The notes below the pieces were generated by a model. The model saw only the letters and a program-made list of their open reading frames with translations, did not search any database and was not told the origin of the DNA. Positions 18,296 to 27,100 of a stretch of 44,105 bases of DNA are shown here, one piece after another. Position 1 is the first letter of the stretch. Every line of letters begins with the position of its first letter. Location of the stretch: the NCBI RefSeq assembly GCF_009192945.1, contig NZ_NSET01000054.1, positions 1-44,105 on the forward strand. The letters are read 5' to 3'. The translations under genes and the position numbers were made by a program. The DNA comes from Xanthomonas maliensis. GTDB taxonomy: Bacteria > Pseudomonadota > Gammaproteobacteria > Xanthomonadales > Xanthomonadaceae.

Positions 18296-19348
18296 ATGGC
18301 AGCAAAGCGGCAACGCAGTGCGAATACCGCGGCAACCCTGCTGGACGTCGCCAAGCATGCGGGGGTGTCGCCAATGACCGCCTCGCGTGTGATCAATCGT
18401 CATCCGCATGTCGGCCAGGACATGCGGGCGCGGGTGGAAGCCTCGGTGCAGGTGCTGGGCTACCGCCCCAATCTGGCTGGTCGCTCGCTGCGCACGCATG
18501 GCGTGCTGCGCATCGGCGTGCTCTACAGCAATCCCAGCGCGGCCTATCTCAATCAATTCATGCTGGGCTTGCTCGAGCAGAGCGGCCTCAATGGCAGCCA
18601 GGTCCTGGTGGAGAAGTGCGGTGCCATCCGCAGCCAACGCGCCGCCACCGAGCGGCTGCTGGCCGCGGGGGTGGACGGCGTGATCGTGCCGCCACCGCTG
18701 TGCGATTCGCGCGCGACCATCGAAGCGCTCGACGCGCGCGGCATTCCCGTCGTCGCCGTCGCCAGCGGCGCGCCGATGACACAGATCAGCTCGGTGCGCA
18801 TCGACGACTACCAAGGCGCACGCGCCATCGTCGATTACCTGATCGCTCTGGGCCATCGCCGCATCGGCTTGATCAAGGGCGATCCCAAGCACACACCGAG
18901 TGCGCTGCGCGCCAAGGGCTATTTCGACAGCCTGCAGGCCGCAGGCTTGAGCACGCCATCGCAGCTGGTCGCCGAGGGACTGTTCACTTATCGCTCCGGC
19001 CTGTTGGCTGCGCGCGGGTTGCTGACGCAGCCGCAACCGCCGAGTGCGGTGTTCTGCAGCAACGACGACATGGCCGCCGCGACGGTGGCGGTGGCGCATG
19101 GGTTGGGACTGCGCGTCCCCGAAGACATCTCGGTCGCCGGCTTCGACGACACCCCGGTGGCCACCACCATCTGGCCGGAGCTGACCACCATCCATCAACC
19201 GGTCACGGCAATGGGACGTGCGGCGGTCTCGTTGCTGGCTGATGCGATTCGGCAACGCCGCCGCGGCGAAACCCCACAGGGCGTCCATCAGGTCATGAAG
19301 TACACCTTGGTCAAGCGCGGGTCCACCGCGCAGCCAGCGCAGCCTTAA
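18296..19348 (+). CDS. LacI-family transcription regulator
   Basis: 350 residues. The N-terminal LacI helix-turn-helix (about 14-60) has LLDVAKHAGVSPMTASRVIN, with the hinge YRPNLAGRSLRTH. The periplasmic-binding-protein-like effector domain (about 65-340) includes IPVVAVASG, VDYLIALGHRRIGLI, VFCSNDDMAAATVAVA and ISVAGFDDTPVATTIWPELT. Regulators of this type usually sense a sugar and control sugar-use genes. The nearest plausible targets are the GH2/TonB receptor/GH97 genes 2-9 kb away, which have a LacI-type operator at 27705-27717; the link is inference. An operon with the upstream M28 gene is possible. Confidence 0.9.
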   Translation: MAAKRQRSANTAATLLDVAKHAGVSPMTASRVINRHPHVGQDMRARVEASVQVLGYRPNLAGRSLRTHGVLRIGVLYSNPSAAYLNQFMLGLLEQSGLNGSQVLVEKCGAIRSQRAATERLLAAGVDGVIVPPPLCDSRATIEALDARGIPVVAVASGAPMTQISSVRIDDYQGARAIVDYLIALGHRRIGLIKGDPKHTPSALRAKGYFDSLQAAGLSTPSQLVAEGLFTYRSGLLAARGLLTQPQPPSAVFCSNDDMAAATVAVAHGLGLRVPEDISVAGFDDTPVATTIWPELTTIHQPVTAMGRAAVSLLADAIRQRRRGETPQGVHQVMKYTLVKRGSTAQPAQP

Positions 19349-19482
19349 GCGCATGGCGGCGGGATGCGCCATCCACGGCACGGATGCGGCAGACCGACGC
19401 GGCACCACGCGCGGCGCACTGTACCGACCCATAGCAACAAGCCGTACGCGTGAGGACGCCGACACGCACTGCGCACTGCGCG

Positions 19483-20523
19483 CTAGAGGCGGACCACGTT
19501 GACCTCGGCCACGCCAAGCAGGCCGGCCAACGGAACCTGTGCATGCCGCTGGCGCGGATCGACGGCCAGGCCGCGCTGACGCAACGCATCCAGCAGGCGC
19601 TCGGCCAATGGCATCACCATGTGCCGCCCCCAGCATCGCTCCGAGGCGTGACCGAACGGCAAGTAGCCGGCATGCGCGTCCGGATCGAGGCTCTCCCAAC
19701 GTTGCGGGCGGAATTCGGCCGGGTCCTCCCACAGCGCCGGGTCACGGTGACTCAACAGCGGCAACACCAGCACATCGTCGTGATGGCCGATCCGCGCATC
19801 CAGCGGTGGAAACTCTGGCGAGGCATTGCGCAGGATGTTCCAGGACGGCGGCAACAACCGCAGGGATTCGTAGACGATGTTGCGACTGGACACCGCTGGG
19901 TCGAACGGCGAGCCCAGCCACAGCGCATTGGCCACCAGTGTCGACACCGTAAAGCACACCGGCGCGGCAGTGCGGCGATACAGCCCCATGGCGTAGCGGC
20001 GCGCGGTATAGCCTTGCGCGGCCACGGTGACGCGCGCCAGCGCGGAGGCATCGGGATGCAGCGTCAGCGGCGCCAAGGCCCCTGCGGCAATGACCGACCA
20101 CGTGAGCTTGGGCGTCAGCTCCAGGTTGCGGCTCATCAACACGCGCAAACGCGCTGGATCTCCGCCAAGCAGCAGGTCGCGCAGATACAGGTGCCCCACC
20201 TGCGGCCACGGTCCGGTCAAATCCACGCGGTCGGGCATCGGCTGTTGCAAGGCCTCACGGACGTCGCGCCCGATCGCCTGCATCAGTTTCGCCGCATCGG
20301 TGCGCGGGACCGCGCGACCGTGCAAGGGCTTGAAGGTCGGACGTTCGACATCGGTGGCCGGACGCGCCGCCAACAGGCGATCGGACAGGTGTGGCCCGGC
20401 CACGCCGACGGTATCGGCATCCAGGCGGAACAGCTCCTGGCCGAGGTAATCGTTGAGCAAGGCCTGCAGACGCGGCGCGAATGCCGTCGCGCGCGTCGGG
20501 TGGGCGAGCTGGAGTGCGCTCAT
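19483..20523 (-). CDS. Short cytochrome P450, putative RiPP-modifying enzyme
   Basis: 346 residues. The P450 K-helix ExxR is seen as YESLRLLPP (Glu219-Arg222), the meander as DPAEFRPQRWE and the heme-thiolate loop as PFGHASERCWG with Cys297. It is about 50-60 residues shorter than normal bacterial P450s, all before the K helix, and I cannot find the usual I-helix acid-alcohol pair ([AG]GxxT). Directly upstream on the same strand (85 bases) is a gene for a 26-residue peptide ending AWYLWY. By analogy with atropopeptide, biarylitide and cittilin clusters, I infer that this P450 crosslinks aromatic side chains of that peptide. A GTG at 20556 is an alternative start. It converges with the LacI gene. 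Confidence 0.85.
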   Translation of the reverse strand: MSALQLAHPTRATAFAPRLQALLNDYLGQELFRLDADTVGVAGPHLSDRLLAARPATDVERPTFKPLHGRAVPRTDAAKLMQAIGRDVREALQQPMPDRVDLTGPWPQVGHLYLRDLLLGGDPARLRVLMSRNLELTPKLTWSVIAAGALAPLTLHPDASALARVTVAAQGYTARRYAMGLYRRTAAPVCFTVSTLVANALWLGSPFDPAVSSRNIVYESLRLLPPSWNILRNASPEFPPLDARIGHHDDVLVLPLLSHRDPALWEDPAEFRPQRWESLDPDAHAGYLPFGHASERCWGRHMVMPLAERLLDALRQRGLAVDPRQRHAQVPLAGLLGVAEVNVVRL

Positions 20524-20584
20524 GCGAAGGGCTCGATGGACAACGCCCGCGCCCAACCCGACGAGTTGGAACGCGGGCGATGAT

Positions 20585-20600
20585 GCCGCCGCACGGCGGC
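20585..20600 (-). other. Hairpin between peptide and P450 genes
   Basis: GCCGCC (20585-20590) and GGCGGC (20595-20600) form a perfect 6-bp stem with loop GCAC, 8 bases after the peptide stop codon and with no T run. It may protect the peptide message or partly attenuate reading into the P450, giving more substrate than enzyme. Confidence 0.45.
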
Positions 20601-20608
20601 GACAGGAC

Positions 20609-20689
20609 TCAGTACCAGAGGTACCAGGCGTAGGACTTCAACGGCTTCTGGGAGGACAGTAAGTGCTTGATCGAAAACAGCAGCTTCAT
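20609..20689 (-). CDS. Atropopeptide-like RiPP precursor peptide (26 aa)
   Basis: A 26-codon gene too short for standard gene callers. The product begins MKLLFSIKHLL, continues with a basic, serine-containing leader (about residues 9-20, including QKPLKS) and ends with the core Ala21-Trp22-Tyr23-Leu24-Trp25-Tyr26 before TGA. An AGGAG ribosome binding site sits 6 bases before the ATG. Tryptorubin A, a P450-crosslinked atropopeptide of Streptomyces, derives from AWYIWY, so the cores differ by one residue (Leu for Ile). A P450 gene follows 85 bases downstream on the same strand. This combination strongly supports a ribosomally made peptide modified by aromatic crosslinks. Crosslink pattern, leader removal and export are unknown; no peptidase or transporter gene is adjacent. 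Confidence 0.88.
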   Translation of the reverse strand: MKLLFSIKHLLSSQKPLKSYAWYLWY

Positions 20690-20745
20690 ATGCAGCTCCT
20701 CGATTGTTGGACACCATTGCGGGCGAAGTGTCGTCCGCGCTCACG

Positions 20746-20774
20746 AACCTACCCTGACATCAGTCATGCCACAA
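20746..20774 (-). promoter_or_regulatory. Candidate promoter of the peptide-P450 unit
   Basis: On the minus strand a -35-like TTGTGG (20774-20769) and a -10-like TAGGTT (20751-20746) are 17 bases apart. The spacer contains the dyad TGAC ATCA GTCA (20755-20766), a possible operator. The start site would lie about 50 bases before the peptide ATG. The match to consensus is modest. Confidence 0.35.
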
Positions 20775-20853
20775 CAAGCAAAAACGAGGCATCGCGCACG
20801 CTATCTCGCGCCGCGCGCGATGGCTACGCATTGACGCACATGGCTTCGCAGGC

Positions 20854-20889
20854 AAAAAAACGGCCGCATCGCTTCCCGACGATGCAGCC
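20854..20889 (-). terminator. Intrinsic terminator after the TonB-dependent receptor gene
   Basis: A 10-bp stem with one G-U pair, GGCCGCATCG (20862-20871) and CGATGCAGCC (20880-20889), is followed on the minus strand by seven T (20860-20854). It ends the leftward receptor transcript and isolates the peptide-P450 unit, which therefore needs its own promoter. Confidence 0.88.
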
Positions 20890-20900
20890 GAATGGGAGGG

Positions 20901-20922
20901 TGTCCGGCGTGACCGCCGGACA
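20901..20922 (-). repeat. Perfect hairpin in the receptor 3' region
   Basis: TGTCCGGCG (20901-20909) and CGCCGGACA (20914-20922) form a 9-bp stem with a 4-base loop. A further GC repeat, CGCCGGC-GA-GCCGGCG, lies about 10 bases away. Probably 3'-untranslated RNA structure of the receptor transcript. Confidence 0.55.
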
Positions 20923-20999
20923 GACAACGGACGCCGGCGAGCCGGCGACGGGAAGGTCGCAGAACGACCATTTGGAGAGGGACTGACAGCTAACCACGA

Positions 21000-21030
21000 G
21001 CGACACGGCACGGACGGTGCGCCGTGTCGC
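21000..21030 (-). repeat. Perfect 10-bp hairpin after the receptor stop codon
   Basis: GCGACACGGC (21000-21009) and GCCGTGTCGC (21021-21030) with an 11-base loop, 16 bases past the receptor stop. It has no T run, so it more likely stabilises RNA or helps Rho-dependent ending than acts as an intrinsic terminator. Confidence 0.6.
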
Positions 21031-21046
21031 ACAACCTTGCACTGGA

Positions 21047-23983
21047 TCAGAATCTCACGCGGACGCCAGCGTAATAACGCCGCTCGAAAATATTCTGATC
21101 GAAGTAGTGATTGCTCCATTGCGCGTAACGACGCTCGCTCTCGCCGGTCAGATTGGTGCCCTGGGCGTACAGCGTCACGTGGTCGTTGACGTCGTAGCTG
21201 ATGGAGGCGTCCAGATAGCCAACGTCGTCGTTCCAGATCGCCAACTCATCGCCCCAGGCCGAGCTGTTGATCTGGCTGAAACGCTTGCTGCGCCAGTTGT
21301 AGGCCACGCGCGCCTGCAATCTGTCCTTCTGGTACCACAGCACTGCGTTGGCCTGGTGCTTGGAGTTATCGCCGATCGGCAAGGTATTGCCGTCGATATC
21401 GGTGTTGTCGGTATCGGCATCGGAGAACGTGTAGTTGATGTTGGTACCGAAACCGCTGAGCCAGCCGGGCAGGAAGTCGAAGGCCTGCTGGTAGCCGATC
21501 TCGAAGCCCTTGATGGTGCCGCCGCCGCCGTTGACGATGCGTTCGACTGGCCCGCCGGCACGCACGACGCCATCGGCATCGGGCAAGGGTTCGATGTTGG
21601 TCACCGTGGTCGGGAAAGATTTTACGTCGATCAGGAAGGCGCCTACGCTGATCAACGAGGCATCGGCGAAATACCACTCCCACGACGCGTTGTAGTTAGT
21701 TGCGCGATACGGATCCAGATCCGGATTGCCGGAGCGGCCATTGAGGAACAACACCGCATCGGCCGGCAGCGCGGGATTGCGCGGCGGCGTGCCATTGACC
21801 GCATAGAAACTGACCAGACCGCGCCCGAGATCCGGCAGATCCTGGCGCGCCACCGCCTTGTTGTAGGCAAAGCGCAGCTTCTGGGTGTCGGTGATGTCCA
21901 GCGACAGATTGGCACTGGGCAGCACGTCGGTGTACTGGCGTACCAGCCGGTTGGTGCCGATCGCCGGGCTGACCCCGTTCCATTCGACATTGCCGATATA
22001 GACGTCACCGCTGCTGAGGTATTGATCGATCAACAACTTGGTCTGCACGATGCGTGCGCCGACATTGGCCGTCCACGGCAAGCGCGTGCCGATGCCGCCT
22101 TCCAGGTTGGCCAGGAAGTACGCCGAGCTGGTCTTCTCGGTCACCTGATAGGAATCGGCCGCCTGCTGGTAGGCGACATTGCCCGGATACAGACTGTCGA
22201 TATAGCGGACCGGATCCTTCATGACCTGCGGATTGATCGCCGGCAGGCCGCGGCCGCCGAGCCCGCTGACCTTGAGCGGATCGAAGTCGTTGAAGTAGGC
22301 CCAGTACCCGGGAATCGTATTGAACGGCAGCAAGCGTGCCTCGGACACGCCGCTACAGGTATCGACGATCAACGGATCCTTGTAGTAGTACAGCGAGCGG
22401 TTGGGATCGGCGCAGCCGCTGGAGACCGGCGACAGGTAACGGTAGGTATCCAGCTTGAAGTCGCGCTCGCCGTAGCGCAGGCCGAACTGGAAACCGCGCA
22501 CCACGCCGTCGTCGAACTCGAACGTGCCGTCGGCACGGAACGCATCCATCTTCGCCTTGATGCGGTTGCCCTGCGCCCAGGTCGACATCAGCTGCCAGTT
22601 GTCCGGGTTGGTGACATCGGTCTGCAGGTCGACCGCTGGATACTTGCCGCGGAAATCCACCGAGGCATCCACTGTCGGCAGGCCGTTGACGTTGGCCCAC
22701 TGGGTGACACCGCCGGCACGCGGGATCTGATCGCCACGGGTCACCACCGCATCGGCGCGCGCCTCGTCGTAGGTCCGCTCCGAATCCCCATGCACCCAAC
22801 GGAACGAGGCACGCAGCGGGCCGCCATCGTCGAAGCGCAGTTCCAGGTTGGTATTGAGTGCATCCGAATCGCCGACGCCGGCCATCGAGTGCGCCTGAAA
22901 GCGGTTGTAGCGGAAGCGGCCGTATTCGAGCACGCCGTTGGAATCGACGATGGAACCGGGTTGCAGCTGGTTGGTCGCCCAGCCCGTGTGCAATTGCGCA
23001 GCCACCGAGGTGTCGTGATCCTCCAGCTTGGTGTAGGCCGCATCGGCCAGCAGGGTCCAGGACTCGTTGATGTTGAATTGGAAGGAGCCGTTGACGCCGG
23101 TGCGTTGGCGCTCGGTGGTGCGGTTGTCCAGCTCGGTCGCCACCCAGTTGTAGAAGTAGTCGCGCGGCAGGTTGCCCGGATCGGTATTGCTGCCGATCAC
23201 GCCGTTGCCGTTGAAGTCGAAGCCGACGTCACGCTCGGTGGACTTCTGCGCACCGTTGGAATACACGCTGGGATGCTTGTTTTCCAGCGTCGCGTCCGAA
23301 TACGACACCGCCAGCAGCGCGCCCCAGCGCTCGGTGCGGAAGCTGGCCAACCCCGAGTAAAGCTCGTTGAGCTTCTGCACGCGATCGCCGTACGAGCCTT
23401 CGGCCTGGCCGCTGAAGGTCCAGCCTTCCGGCAGGTCGAACGGACGTCGGGTCTTGAGCGACACCGTGCCGCTGATGCCGCCGTCCAGGTCGGCGGCGGT
23501 CGGCGACTTGATCACGTCCACGCCGCTGAACAAGGTCGGCGGAATGTCGACGAAGTCCGGCTGCGCGCGGCCGATATTGGGCTGGCCGTACTGATCACCG
23601 CCGCCGGCGCTCAGATACAACTCGCCGTTCATCGTGGTCTGCACTTGTGGCATGCCGCGGATGTTGAGCTGCGAGCCCTCGCCGGCAGAGCGCCGGATCT
23701 GCACGCCGGGCACGCGCTGCAGCGAGTCGGTGATGGTGACGTCGGGCAGCTTGCCGATGTCTTCGGCCGAGATCGAATCGATGATCTGCGGCGCAGTGCG
23801 TTTGTTCTCGATGGCCTCGGCCTGAGCGCCGCGCACGCCCTTGACCATGACCTTGTCCAGCTCGGTGACGCCGGCCGACGTGGCGGTCTCCTGCGCATGG
23901 GCACCGGCGGCGAGCAGGGTCAACGCCGCCGCCAGGCTGGCGGCCAATGGGGTACGACGGATATTCGACTGCAGCTTGTTCAT
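21047..23983 (-). CDS. TonB-dependent outer-membrane receptor (carbohydrate-locus type)
   Basis: 978 residues. A signal peptide (about 1-30) ends AGAHAQ. A TonB-box-like stretch (VTELDKVMVKG) precedes the plug domain (about 55-170, with IGKLPDVTITDSLQRVPGVQ and LNIRGMPQVQTTMNGE). A 22-strand barrel follows, ending GVRVRF with the terminal Phe used by the barrel-assembly machinery. A GAGGGG site lies just before the ATG at 23983. It is downstream of and codirectional with a large GH2 enzyme (136 bases apart), so it likely imports oligosaccharides released by that enzyme and the divergent GH97, as in Xanthomonas carbohydrate-utilisation loci with TonB receptors. The substrate is not deducible. 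Confidence 0.93.
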   Translation of the reverse strand: MNKLQSNIRRTPLAASLAAALTLLAAGAHAQETATSAGVTELDKVMVKGVRGAQAEAIENKRTAPQIIDSISAEDIGKLPDVTITDSLQRVPGVQIRRSAGEGSQLNIRGMPQVQTTMNGELYLSAGGGDQYGQPNIGRAQPDFVDIPPTLFSGVDVIKSPTAADLDGGISGTVSLKTRRPFDLPEGWTFSGQAEGSYGDRVQKLNELYSGLASFRTERWGALLAVSYSDATLENKHPSVYSNGAQKSTERDVGFDFNGNGVIGSNTDPGNLPRDYFYNWVATELDNRTTERQRTGVNGSFQFNINESWTLLADAAYTKLEDHDTSVAAQLHTGWATNQLQPGSIVDSNGVLEYGRFRYNRFQAHSMAGVGDSDALNTNLELRFDDGGPLRASFRWVHGDSERTYDEARADAVVTRGDQIPRAGGVTQWANVNGLPTVDASVDFRGKYPAVDLQTDVTNPDNWQLMSTWAQGNRIKAKMDAFRADGTFEFDDGVVRGFQFGLRYGERDFKLDTYRYLSPVSSGCADPNRSLYYYKDPLIVDTCSGVSEARLLPFNTIPGYWAYFNDFDPLKVSGLGGRGLPAINPQVMKDPVRYIDSLYPGNVAYQQAADSYQVTEKTSSAYFLANLEGGIGTRLPWTANVGARIVQTKLLIDQYLSSGDVYIGNVEWNGVSPAIGTNRLVRQYTDVLPSANLSLDITDTQKLRFAYNKAVARQDLPDLGRGLVSFYAVNGTPPRNPALPADAVLFLNGRSGNPDLDPYRATNYNASWEWYFADASLISVGAFLIDVKSFPTTVTNIEPLPDADGVVRAGGPVERIVNGGGGTIKGFEIGYQQAFDFLPGWLSGFGTNINYTFSDADTDNTDIDGNTLPIGDNSKHQANAVLWYQKDRLQARVAYNWRSKRFSQINSSAWGDELAIWNDDVGYLDASISYDVNDHVTLYAQGTNLTGESERRYAQWSNHYFDQNIFERRYYAGVRVRF

Positions 23984-24119
23984 GGTCCCCTCCCAGGGAT
24001 GACGACAATCCACCGGTGTTGCAATGGCGCCGCGCGACGGCGGCGCCTGGATGGCTGACGCGCAACAGGCGCGTCAGTGTGCTCCGTGCGACGCACGGCA
24101 CCGCAACGGCCGCACTGCG

Positions 24120-27100
24120 TCAGCGCGCAGTCGCGACCGCGCCGGCAGACGCCGGCACATTCCAGCCACGCAGTTGCAGCGTGGCTGCGCGCAGAACCTC
24201 GGCCGACGGGCCGCGGATCTCCACGCTGCGCTCCTCGCCTGGCACCAGGCTGAGATAGTTGTCGCTGTAGTAGGCCGGCAGGATGCGCTGGCCTTGCGCG
24301 TCGACCAAGGTGAGCTTGGCATTGAGCGCAACCTGCTGCGAGGGATTGCGCACAGTCGCACGCAACACCGGCTCGCTATCGGGCTCGCTGCCGGGCGGCA
24401 GCTGCAAGGACAATTGCAGCGGCACCTTCGGCAGCGCATCCAGCCCGCGCATCGCCGCGGCATCGCGTGCCACCCAGTAAAGGTTGCGCGAACGCACCAC
24501 GCCGTCGGCATCGAGCAGGTGCAAGCGCACGAAGCCCAGGCCATCGGTGGCCGCCAGCAACGGCGAGAGCTGCAGCAACGGTGCGGAGACGGCATTGGCG
24601 GCCGCAGTCAGCGCCTGCTCACGCTGTTCCAACAGCGTGCCGTCGCGGGCATAGACCTCTGCCCGCAGCCGCAGCCCGCGCATCGGCTCGGCAGCATTGT
24701 TGACGACCACGACCTCGTGGCCCGGCAAATTCATCTGCACATGCAACGGCTCGGCCGCATTGCGCACGCCATAGTAGGCCGCATGGGTGTCGTAGTCGTG
24801 GCTGTAGACCTGCCACATATTGCTCGGCCAGGCGGGATGGCTCATCCACAACAGGCGCCCACTGTTGCGCGTCCAGAGCTGGGCGTTGAATCCCTCGAAG
24901 ATCGCGCGGTGGGTGTCGTAGTTGAGCAACTGCGCCTTGCGCTCGAAGTCTTCCAGCCCGGTCGGTGCACCGAGCTTGTCGGTCAGCGCCCGCATGAAGC
25001 TGGCGGTGTCGCCGTTCCCGGATTGATGCCAGTCGTGATAGGCCCACGCGTCGCTGATCGGCCATTGGTCCTGCACCGCCGGCACCGAGGCCTTGAACGA
25101 TTCCAGGGTGGAGAACGACGGCGTGCCCACTTCCACGGAAAAACCCTGCGCCAGACTGTCGAAATACGCGACCGGCTCGCGGTAATTGTAGGGGCCGCTG
25201 CCCTGCAGATTGACCTCGTTGGAACTGCCGGTATACCAGCGCGTCCCGTCCAGGCGCGCCACCAGCGCATCCAGTCCCTCGTTGAGGATGGGGGCCGGCA
25301 CGCCTTCGTTGCGTCCGAACCACAGCACGATCGAGGGGTGATTGCGGAAGCGGGTGATGACGTCGGCGGCATTGTCCAGGAACAGGGCAGCGTCGGCCGG
25401 TTCGAGGTTGTAGTTCTGGGTGGATTGCCAGAAATCGTTGAGCACCAGCATGCCGTATTCGTCGGCCAGATCGTAGAAGCTCTGTTCGGTATTCTGCCCC
25501 ACCCAGTTGCGCACGACATTGAAATGCGCCTCGCGCTGCAGGCGGAAATACGGCTCCAGGCGTTCGCGCGACACCCGCTTGCGCCAGTCGTCCATGCCCC
25601 AATTGCCGCCCTTGACGGCGATGCGCACGCCATTGATGCGGATCACCAGGTGCGGCGCCAAGCTGCTGTCCTCCAACCGCTGCACCGCGGGCGAAGCCAG
25701 CGCACCGGGATAGAGCGACTGTGCGTGGCCACCAGGTACCGGGCGGATCGCATCGTGGCGCACATCGACGATGCGCTCGCCACGCTGGCGTGCGGCGGTC
25801 AGATCCACCAGCACACGCCGCAGCGCGCCATCGTCGTCGAACAATGAGAGCTCGTAGCGGACTTCGCGGATGCCGAACCGCAGCTGCTGCGTGTCAGAGC
25901 GCGCACCGGCAACGTCCACTGCGGCCTGCAAGGTATACAGTGCCGGCGCGCCGTAGCCATTGGGCCACCATAGACGCGGGCTGGAGACCGCCAACTCCGG
26001 CGTGTCGGCGGCGGTCAGCCGCAGCGTGCTGCCGCCCACCGGCACCTCGACCGAGCGCTGGATGCGCACCTCGCCAAACGACAATTGCAGGTTGCCCCGC
26101 ACCGCTGCGCCGCTGTCGTTGCGCAACGGCACGGCAATTTCCAGCTCGGCGCGGCGATGATCCGGCGCCAACCGCGCAGTGATCACCTGGATATCGCCGA
26201 GCGCCAGCGGCCCGCTGGCATGCAGTTGCACGTCCTGCCAGAGTCCGGCATTGCGATCGCGTACGGCAGGAATCCAGTCCCAGCCTTCGCTGGCGATGAA
26301 GGTCGGCCCATCCAGCGCTTGCATGCCGCCGTTCTCGCCGACACCGGCGGCGATCGATTGTTCGTGCGCGATGCCCGGATGCGGCGGCGGCGAAACCCGC
26401 ACCGCGACGATGTTGCGTCCGGGCCGCAACTGGCCGCTGACGTCGAAGCGACCGCGTGCGAAGGCACCGCGCGTGCGACCGACCTGACGCCCGTTGACCC
26501 AGACTTCGCCCGCATAGTTGATGCCGTTGAACAGCAACTCCAGCCGTTTGCCCTGCGCTTCGGCGGGCATCTCGAAAGTGCTGCGATACCACCAATCCTG
26601 ACGACTCAGCGATTCGGGAATGGCCATGTTGTTCAAGCCGATATCCGGATCCGGATACACGCCGCGATCGACCAGCGTGGTCAATACGGTACCGGGCACC
26701 GTCGCGGAGCGCCAGCTCGCCGAGGCCGCGCCGTCATCGCCACGCGACAGCACGGCGCCGTCGACCGTGCCCAGCGTATTGGCGGCCGCCAATTGCCAGG
26801 CAGCGACGCGCCAGCTGCCGGCATCCAGCAGCTGTAGTGCGGGCGCGTTCGCCACCGGCTTGGCGACGGGCGCCGAATATGGTGCCGCACTGCGCGGCAG
26901 GGTCGCGGCCGGCTGCGGTGCAAGCTGGCCCGCCATCTGCCGGACCTGCACCTGCCACGCAGGTGAAGCGTCTTCAAAGCGCTGCAACAGCGGGTCCGGC
27001 GCCGCCGCCGCCGCTCGCGCGACGGCCGCAGCGTCCAACGCAGCGGGCTCAGCAGTGAGCCCGGCGATCTCGCCGCCGAAGTGCTGGCTGAAAGACGCTT

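Noticed and set aside
19465..19482. Tandem CACTGCG repeat after the P450 gene
   Set aside because: Only two short imperfect copies in GC-rich DNA; no reason to assign a function.
20520..20744. 74-codon minus frame overlapping the RiPP precursor gene
   Set aside because: It is the same DNA in another frame, without a good start signal; the 26-codon frame has AGGAG at ideal spacing and a meaningful C-terminus.
21017..24058. 1013-codon open frame antisense to the TonB receptor
   Set aside because: A high-GC shadow frame with valine/isoleucine/arginine-biased composition and no domain; the receptor on the other strand is unambiguous.
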